Source: Manduca sexta (taxonomy: Eukaryota; Arthropoda; Insecta; Lepidoptera; Sphingidae). Taken from it: a DNA stretch of 64,000 nucleotides. Made by a program: the position numbers and the translations under genes. Positions 24,101-34,100 of the stretch are shown one piece after another; the first letter of the stretch is position 1, and the number at the start of each line of letters is the position of its first letter. The notes under the pieces were generated by a model that saw nothing but the letters and a program-made list of their open reading frames with translations, was not told the DNA's origin and made no database searches. Location: contig NC_051138.1 in the NCBI RefSeq assembly GCF_014839805.1, forward strand, positions 6,942,983-7,006,982, given 5' to 3'.

Positions 24101-27100
24101 TATATTCTTGTCACTGCCTTCAATCTACATACGAAGCTCGTATACATAGGTATCATTATCTGAAAGAAATATGTACGAGTCTATTTTCTTGGAAACCACA
24201 TGACGTTTTCTGAAAGTTATTTGGCAAGGAAACACTCACCCGACCCTGCTGTAGCTGCGCCAGTAAAATGAAAACTCATATATAAATCCTGAAGAAAAAA
24301 TGTATCTCTTCTGAATTATGCATGTGGCACCATCTTACTAACATAAATGTACACCTTTTATCTAGATAAATAAATAAAACATGAGAGTTTGACCAATACA
24401 CGCATAATTTTGAACTACGTATTTCGAAATAGTTAATTCTTAAAGTAAAACTATTTTCCGGAGTTTATAGCGGTTTTTTATGTCATTTTTTTTTCCCGAC
24501 GTTTCGAAGACTTTGGAAACTTCGTGGTCACGGGGCGGAAAAATAACAGGATGCGAGGCAAAGCAACGAGGGCTGACATCGATAAATGCAGCCCGGTCTT
24601 TTGTTATTTAGCGATCTGATTGGTTTATAATTTTCAAGGGTATTTACCATCAATGTACTTGAACTATATATAAAAATAAGAATATTTCTCCATTATATTT
24701 TCTAAACTATAAATGATAACTCTAGATTATGCAAAAGCGCACTTAAATTAATTCGGCGGCTCGCCGTACGTATCGTTGCATGTACTATGCTCGTTTTATT
24801 ATAGGAGGGCGTAACAGGTCGACCTCGCTTCCAGGTCAGTCTAAGGAATGCTTAATACACCTGGGAGAGTTCAACTGTAGTTTAACTATTTATGTGCAAT
24901 AGGTAATGTCGGTTCATTGTTGCCTACCAGACATTCCAGCAAATTAGTTTCCATAAACCAGGAGGGGCTTTGTTCGTAATAAAATAATGTATGCATCAAT
25001 TTTAGTCCTTGTTTGAGTTACAAAAAAATGTCTTAGGGATGTACACGCATTCTTTATATCTGCTTCTATGCAGTTGCTTAAAAGTTATAGCAGATAGAAC
25101 GCCTTCCCCGTCGTTGCTTGTTATTGTCTTAAGTGCAAACAAAGAAATAGATTTGTAAAACTATTTCTAAAAAATAATGTGTATCTTATCTGTGGTCTTA
25201 CATGGCCTAACGCAGACTGGCATAATCCATTTACGTATAAAGCCACATGTAGGATAAATATGCAGGTATTGAAAATTTCATAATTTAAAGGTCATTTTGT
25301 CTGAATGTAAATCTTTTATATCACGTAAATCTTTCCCGATTTATTTTTATTTGGCTCAAAGGCTTAATTATAATTTATAAGTGTGAGATATATGCCAACT
25401 TATATTAATAAAAAAATAAATCCAGACGATAAAACATATCACCAAAGTTTAATAAAAAAGTGGAAAACTTTAATAACTTGAAAACTACAAAACATTGCGG
25501 AAGACACATGAGGCTGACTCCAATACCTCTTAGGGATCTACAATCCAATTTTACTTAGTGGTTGAGTCATGAAATAGGAGAATAACGGTCGGAAAAAATT
25601 TAATGAAGAATACTGATTGTGTTACAACGTTAATTATATCCCCCACTGCATCTGAATGCCATTCTGGTTTATGTAGATTTGGTATACCATGCGGATTCAG
25701 TCCTCGCGCATAACGTTTGCATCACAGTTTTAATAGAGTTATTTTAAGCACACGGAATGTGCATGAGAACATCAACGAAAATATTTTGAATACGGACAAT
25801 TTTATTGAACAAACGAAAATTAAGACAACTGTATCTTATTGTGGACTTAGGGCTATATTTGTAACTATAGAATTATATAAGTGTAAAGAGGCAAATTAGG
25901 TACATTTGAATTATTTAAATAATCACATTGTAGCCACAATATTGTTCGAGATTTCATTACATACTTTAATGTGCTTAGTTTTCACAGCAACATAATATTA
26001 ACTTTGATTCTAACAAAACTCCTTATTATTTCAGATCGCGTTGGCCACGGAGAATTCAATAATCCTGCAAAGTTTAGATTTCGAAGCTACTGGAAGTTAC
26101 TCTTGTGAGGTATCACTAGACACACCCATCTATACCAAGGCCTCGTCTGGGAAGCAACTGACTGTTTTCCGTTAGTATCATCTTTTATTATTATTAAGTA
26201 AATTTTAAAATTTTATCGAAACCCAAATCAGCTTATGAAAGCTTTCTTTATTTTACAGTACATCAGAACTACATTATTATTATGATAGTATCTAAATTAA
26301 AACTGTACATGAAATTACACCATACAAGTCGCGTTAACATGAATAGATTTGAAATTAATAATAACACCACATGGCGGAAAGCTAATTAAATCCTGAAATC
26401 CATGCTCTGCTCTTCACGTTAATTAAATTTTGAGGTGCTATATTAGCACTTAAAATGTAACTAACTGAACCTCATATCACCTACACATATAGGTTGAGGC
26501 ACACTAACGATAAAAAATGACCCAATTGCTTAATTACCCAACAACATATCAACATTACCGATCTATTTGAATACGCTATGAGTTTGGGCAATCCGTGATG
26601 TGCATCAGAAATAAGAACGCGTGCCTTTTAATGCCTGAATGTCCTAACTTCAAAGGAAACTCAACCATATTCCCAACGGAACGTACTTTGTTTTTGTGCA
26701 ACAAACATGCAAGCAATGCCGGCTGAAAGACACAGAATATGACTGAATGGAATAGAGCTATTTCGAATCAGAAACGGTACAGTGATTAGGTTTTGAATTT
26801 GCTTTCATCGAACACCAAAAGTGGACTCGATTTGCGCTTAACCGTCGTGCACTATCTATGTTGTGTGGGAATTTGGTAGCGATGTTGCATTAACCATCAA
26901 CAAATGAGCTATTTGTACTAGCTAATTGTTTCATGGATAACGATCCCTTGCATGGATATTTTGTAGTAAGTAGGTAGTTTTGCATCAAAACTACTTTCAC
27001 AATAGTCACATTATATATCTATATATTAATACGTAAAGAAACCGCAGAAACTCAGCGATAAACTCGTTCATTTAAAATTATTGCATTTAAACTTCCTATT

Positions 27101-28137
27101 GAACACTTATTTCCACGCAGACCACGGCATTCTCACGGCATGATGTTGATACCAACATATTCTTTATAGAATACATTTGTATAAGGAACCTAAATATCTG
27201 ACTACGGATACATTCTTGCTTACTTGACTTTGAAGGTTTTTGATGTAACAACTTAAAAATTATCAAATAGGTTAGTAGTAAAAATCAATATAAATAACCT
27301 ATTCAGATGAAAGATGTATAGGTAAAATAGTTATTATTAGGATTATTCCTCGTGTGGCCCCTGGCCCATGTTCAAAACCACTTTTACTTTTGCGTGATGC
27401 AAACAGTTCCCATAGAGTGTGGAATTAAAAAAGTCGGAGATATATCCGACTTTTCTACTAACTCCCCCCCCCCCCCCCAAGAGATTCAAAAAAGTTGCCA
27501 AATGTCTAAAATCCCCCCCTTTTGAGCCATCGTCTGGTGACGCTCTTGGTCAGGTATCCTGTCAAATGTTTGAAACATACACTTCAATAGAAAAATGATT
27601 TAAAACCCGCTAAGAATATGCTATTAGGAATTAGTTTCAGCTGATATTGATATAAAAAAAAAATCCTGATATCGATTACAGTTATCTAGATAAGAAATAA
27701 TTTTAATATTGAGCTTCGAGGAAAGTGGCTAATTTTCCTGCTGAGTAGTACTACGCAGAAAACTAAATTGATAGGTATTTATTACATCAAATTGTAATAA
27801 GTAGGTACTAAGCTGATTTCCTAAGTATCAGCATTATAAATTTACATGGATTATTTTCTTACAAAGTAATTTATTATATCTTGTAGTATTTTATTATTAA
27901 GTACTTCCTATCTTCAAAAAGAAAATATTGAACTCGCTTGTTGAAACCTAAATTCAGTTTTATATTCAGTCTTATATTTAGAATATACTGCACTTATGGT
28001 GCAGCCAATTGTTAATTGTTATGTATTTAAAATGTTCATGCTGTGACAGCCTGTAATTGAAACAGCACTGCAGAAATTACTTACCGAATTCTTAAAAAAA
28101 AAACTATGTAAAGTGTATGTTTTGTTGGCTGTACAAA

Positions 28138-28180
<43 letters not shown>

Positions 28181-31100
28181 GTATTTTGTTGAATTTGATA
28201 TCAACAGTTTCTCATACGCAGCACAAAAATATAGAAATCAAATGTATTTAAATCTCTTAATCTACCAAGTGATTAAAGACAATAGTTCAATTTTGTTTTT
28301 AGGAGTTAGGTAAAAACTACAAAAAATAATTAATTTATCAGAAATTAATCATGAAATTAATCCCGATAAGTACTAGCTACAATAAGTTCTATTAAATCCT
28401 TGGTATCGTTGCTCCAAAAAATATAAGATAAGGAAAACTACCTTTATAAACAACGTAAGGTGTTAGATTCAGCAAAACGGAGACAATGCAGGTACTGGCC
28501 ATTCTGAGTTTCTTGTTCCTTCCTTTGGCTTGGAGCTCTAGTGAACAAAGTGAAATATTGCAAGGGTGGCATGAAAAGGTGGGAATTAAAAATGCAGAAA
28601 AGATCAGACGTTTGGAAGAACAAGTAATAGCTAGTCGCATCGTGGGTGGTGTAATAGCTCCTGTTTATTCTCACCCTTATCTCGCCGGATTGCTCATAGA
28701 CATAATAGGATTGTCTTCACCTTCGGCGTGCGGAGGGTCGATTCTTACGAATTCAAGAATTCTTACTGCAGCTCACTGTTGGTTTGATGGAAGATTCCAA
28801 GGTCGCAGTATCCAGGTCATCCTAGGAACACCGTTTTTGTTTCACGGAGGAGTTCGAACGCACGTCCATGCTATAGCTATACATCCACATTACAATTTCC
28901 GAACCTTTGCCAATGACATCGCCATGCTGTATTTGCCATTCCCTATCAAATTTACAAATGCAATTCGACCTATACCTCTACCTTCAGGAGAACTACTAAA
29001 AGCTAACTTTGCTGAAAAATGGTTAGTGGCAGCTGGATACGGAAGGTACTCAGACCACAGCAATCCATCAACAAATGCAATGGCAAGGAACGTCTTTCTG
29101 CGAGGGATTTCCATAGCTGACTGTCGTGCCGTTTACGGAGAAATGGTTCTGGACTCGAACATCTGTACGTGCGGAGTTGGTGGAGTTGGCATCTGCCAAG
29201 GAGACTCAGGCGGACCGTTAACCGTATACCACAATGGAAAGCAAGTACTTATCGGAGTCAGTTCGTTTGTCGCCCTCGATGGCTGCGAGTTGGGCCTCCC
29301 GTCTGCTTTTGCCAGAGTTTCTTCGTTTTTGAATTTTATACGCCTACATTTATGAAATGATGCTGCATAGATATTACTTTGATAAAGCCTTTGATCGACA
29401 TAACTCATTTTATGCTAATTGACTATTTTTAAATACGCGTTTCCATTAAATGTAAATTAAATGAAGCGACAAAAGAGATCTTTCAAATTTTACACCAATT
29501 AAACACCTTTTTACTTGACAACTTGTATTAAACAGTAAGTAAATTTTTCCTGTTATCAAAACATATACTCATGCTGTTCTACCTCATAGTATAATTTTTA
29601 GGAAAATATGGTGAATAGTATTAACTATGTGATGATAGTATAATATAGTGCAGTTTTAATGTTAGTATAGTTATTATAAGTATTGTAAATATTTCCTTAA
29701 AATAAATATGCTCCCAAAACTATATACTTTTGAGTTCATTTTCTATTTTTGCTTTACTTACTTTCTGTTCTATTTATTACACTTAAACTGGAAATTACTA
29801 ATAATTTAAAATGCACAATAATTCGCGGAAGGAGAGGAAAGTAAATACCTACTTATTTTTTTACACTTACCTATATTGCACTTTCTAGTAAACCAAATAG
29901 TTAAAATTTTGTAACCTAAAAATAGACAAAAGTTGAGTAAAACGTAAATTCGCCCGAACCAACCGTCCATCGCATGGCGTGAGCAATATAAATCTAACAA
30001 TTGTATACTGGAATGGGAGATATATCTTTTGTCGCACTCCTGTCTCCTATTACCCTCTGGATAACCACACCCAGTGTTAAAAGTGTGTGTATGCCTTGGC
30101 TACACTTTGAGGCTACTATGTAAGTTACAATTGGTTTACTCTATTATTACCTATGAGCCATTGTCATGTGAGAGTCAGGCAGTAACCTTAATTTAAATTA
30201 CTTTAATATTTGGTTTCAATCGACATTTGCTTACCTGACCCTGCACAAACTACTCAAATACTATGTCGGCTCAGTAGTAATAACTATGTAACGAAGCCCT
30301 TGCTGCATTGCTGGTGATAGGATATATTTTATATCCGCCCGGATAGCGACTATCATACACATGGTGTCGAAACCCGTAATAGTGGCCCACGTAAGTATGT
30401 CGCGTTCCAGGATCAGCCCGTGTATATCCGTTCCAACAGACCGGCATAATTGTGTTGACTGCCGAAGGGTAATCACCTCTCGTAAGTCGACATTCTACTA
30501 GACCCCACTCCACTTACCACTTACACTTTGCCCTGCCGGTATAAAAAAATTAAAAACATAAACCTACAGTTCTGAAGTATCTACCTATTCGGATTCAAAT
30601 ATTAAATTGAGTCGTTACGTTTGATTGAATTAATAGTTCGAGCTTGTACTAAATTGCATAAAATCTTAATTTAAGACAAACATTTAAAGAGGTGTAATTA
30701 AACAGGAAAGACACAATGAAAACTTTTTATTAACGATACCTTAACGTCCAAAAGTGTGTCTTCTTCTTGAACTTAAAGCTTTTTATTTACATTTTGTATC
30801 ATTGATAGGTAGAAATTATAATACCAAGATACTATTTTCCTATTTAGGTTTCCAGCAATAGGTAACCATTGAATATTACTAAACATATTCGAAACGAAAC
30901 GACAAATCCCATCAATATTTATTTGCAACGGAACGACCCCAGTAAATTATTTGTTACCTGTTTTATGATCGGGACAAAACGTGATATTAATGAACTCAAC
31001 AATATGTACAGCGTTTATAAAGCAGTGGACATGAGCGTCAGCGTATTATCGGCAAGCAATGTTGTTTATAGAGCGAAGTGGATAGAAAACAGTACGACAG

Positions 31101-34100
31101 GTCACCTGGAGGACGCAGACAAGATGCTTTTCTACAATTGTTAACATTAATGTTATGTATGAGAATGCGGTAGACTTATCGATAGGATATGTCATTTTTT
31201 TTGTTGCTTTCCATAACAAGACGAACTGGCCGTTCGCCTGATGGTAAGTGATACGACCGTCCAAAGGCAATAGTAACACCGTCGAACACCCTGAATTACA
31301 AAACATTGTTTGGTTGCAAACACTGCGCTCGCCATCCTGAGACATGAGATGTTAATTCTTATTATTTATAATAGTTACACTGGGCACAATGTCCTTCAAA
31401 CCGGAACACAACAGCGCCTTTATACTGCTGCTTCGCGGCAGAAATAGATATTGCGGTGGTACCTACCAAGGCGGACTCTCACATGTGAGGAACCTACCAC
31501 AAGTAAAGTAATTTACCAATTGCAGAAAGGCATCTTGGCTACCGCTCCTTCTCATCTTGTGATAAAGAGATAAGTAGCAAAAAGGAGGCAGAGATTAGGA
31601 TGTGAGAATTAAATTTGTTATAAGATATATGACACTCCATTATTGAAACTTCGAACAAACAGGTGTTCATCCATACATGGTCAGAGCACTGAGTGTTTTA
31701 AACACACTATGTATAGAAAAAACAATAAAAGATTTTTTTTTAAAACTAAAATAATCATTTTTTTATTAAGTGCATTTATTTTAAAATGTGATAGGAATAC
31801 ACATAGGATCACGTAACAGATTAATACAACTAAGTCCAATTTAACGTGTAAATATTTGTGTTTTTCAGAGCCCCAAAAACACCACCCCCGGATTGACATT
31901 CCATCTAGTTACTTAAGTTCCGGTGAAACGCTTCACGTGAACTGTGTCACCGCTCCCGCCCTTCCTCCGCCCCATATCACATGGTTCGTCAACGAAAAAA
32001 AGGTAATTAACTATTACAAGTTTATTAATACTTATTAAGTTTATTATTACATTTAGCAGCCTTCACATTATGTGGTCTTTTATCTCTCCATGTTGCAATA
32101 GCGATAAAGGCTTCATTTAACTTATTTAACACCAAATACACTATTTATCTACCAATAACAACAAGGGCATCGCCAAGGGGAGGCAGCGGCCCCCCTCCCC
32201 CCTCCCTAGAGATTCTAGTCTCAAGTCTTTGACTTGACTTCCTTGATCGATCATTCCCGTACAACGAAACTCGAATGAATTAACCAATTCCATTCCTAAT
32301 ATTCCGGACGTTCAATTACGCTCTTAAAGCAGGGAGGGAAGTGGAGGAGGAACACGTTCTTTTCGACTTTACCTACAATTCATACTTTTATCATTCTCCA
32401 TATCAACTTGTCGTCGTCGTCCCTCCCCCTCCTGAGCAATCGGCTGGCGACGCTCTTGAATAGCAATATCCATGCCTATAATATAAGATACCTACGGAAA
32501 CTTCCTTAATTTACCAAAACTACTAAGGAACCACTGTCCAGAATTTTTGCTGCTAAATATTATGTCAAATCAACCACTGAAATCATCCACAAACTATCTA
32601 TCCTTATCTAACGGCAAAGGGTTATACAAATAAAAATGTTAAAGCTTAAAAATCTTATGTCTATCTAATCGTGTATAGAACTAAACTAAACCCAAAACTA
32701 ACATTTACAAATGCGGTGCACATTCACACGGCGGCAAACCATTATTATAGTTTAATGGTGCATCTCCGCGCAAAGCCATTTTATAAATGCAAGTAGATTT
32801 TGAAATCCAGTGCGCTCGTTTATAACGATGTGCTATCACTTATTATAAACTACGTCGGCATAAACGGCGACACTATATAGGTACTTTACTTACGAGTAAC
32901 TATATACCTACTTTAATAATATTTTATCTTTATATGTAAGTTGACTTAGTTGTCTAGGAAAGGTGGTAGTCTGGGGTGAAGGCAATGAAGTCAAAACCAG
33001 CACTATTAATTGATAATAACCAACGAAAATCATTAAACTCTCACGCCCGTATTCATAAAAGTTATTTATCTAAGGACGGAGCATTGCTGTGATAATAAGT
33101 CTGTTTCTCAGCTTTATTTGACAGCCTACTAGATAAAAGTTGTATCTCAACATTAGCCAATCACAACGGACCTATGTCTACGCACTGCGAAGGCTGCCAT
33201 GCCGTCAGCACTTGTTATCATAGCAATGATCCGTCCTTAGATAAATAACATTTATGAATATCGAAGTCAAAAAATAAGAAAAATAAATCATAGCAAAATA
33301 AAGCTCGTAATTTATAATTTTAAAAAGTTACTATACACCATATTTTAGTTGATTTCAAGAAATGCCATAGGTATAATAAACTTCATAAATATGTAGCATG
33401 CACGCTACCAGCCTCAAAAGAAAAAGAATAGAATATAGGGAAAAATACAGAGTAATCTTGCGAATCATAAAAACAAACTAGAACATCACGTAATAATATA
33501 TTTATGATACAATGATGCTATCTCGGTCGAACCGAGCTGCTTACACCTTGTAATAAATATTTCAAATTTCACATAACAGACTTTATAATTTATGCTCCTT
33601 TTATATGGCAATCTCAGCCCGATCAAATATAGCCAACTCTCCTTATTATCTGGTGTATATGGCCACATATGTTTTTAAAAAGAATTAAAAACACCATTGC
33701 CGTCAAAAAAAGTAATTTAGTGCACAAACTGCCTACTCAATATCGGGGCAAACAAAAATAAATATAGGGACTCGCGTAAAAGAACATATAGCTGACGTGA
33801 AACACCGACGCTCGACGAAGTCTGCAGTCGCTGAACACTCTGAAAGAGACACCAATCATTATTTGCGACTATACAAGCCACAAATCCTCGCCAAAGAACA
33901 CCGATTCCTGCCCAGGATGATTCGCGAGGCTATTGAAATTACATTACATTACAAAAACATTCTAATTTCAATAGGGAAGATGGTTGGAAGCTTGCACAAG
34001 CCTGAGATCCAGTTCTACATTTCATTAAATCGGAACCCAAAAGACCGGCTGCCAGACTTCAAGATTCTGTTCATTCTGCGTAGATCGGACCTCCAACAGC

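Noticed and set aside
28134..28182. Hydrophobic repeat peptide (IYLFIYLF) as a membrane protein
   Set aside because: It is the translation of an AAAT microsatellite.
28890..29408. Minus-strand frames opposite the protease gene
   Set aside because: Antisense shadows of the S1 protease frame.
30869..31144. 91-codon frame in a beat intron
   Set aside because: No recognisable family, no promoter, composition like the surrounding intron. Left unassigned.
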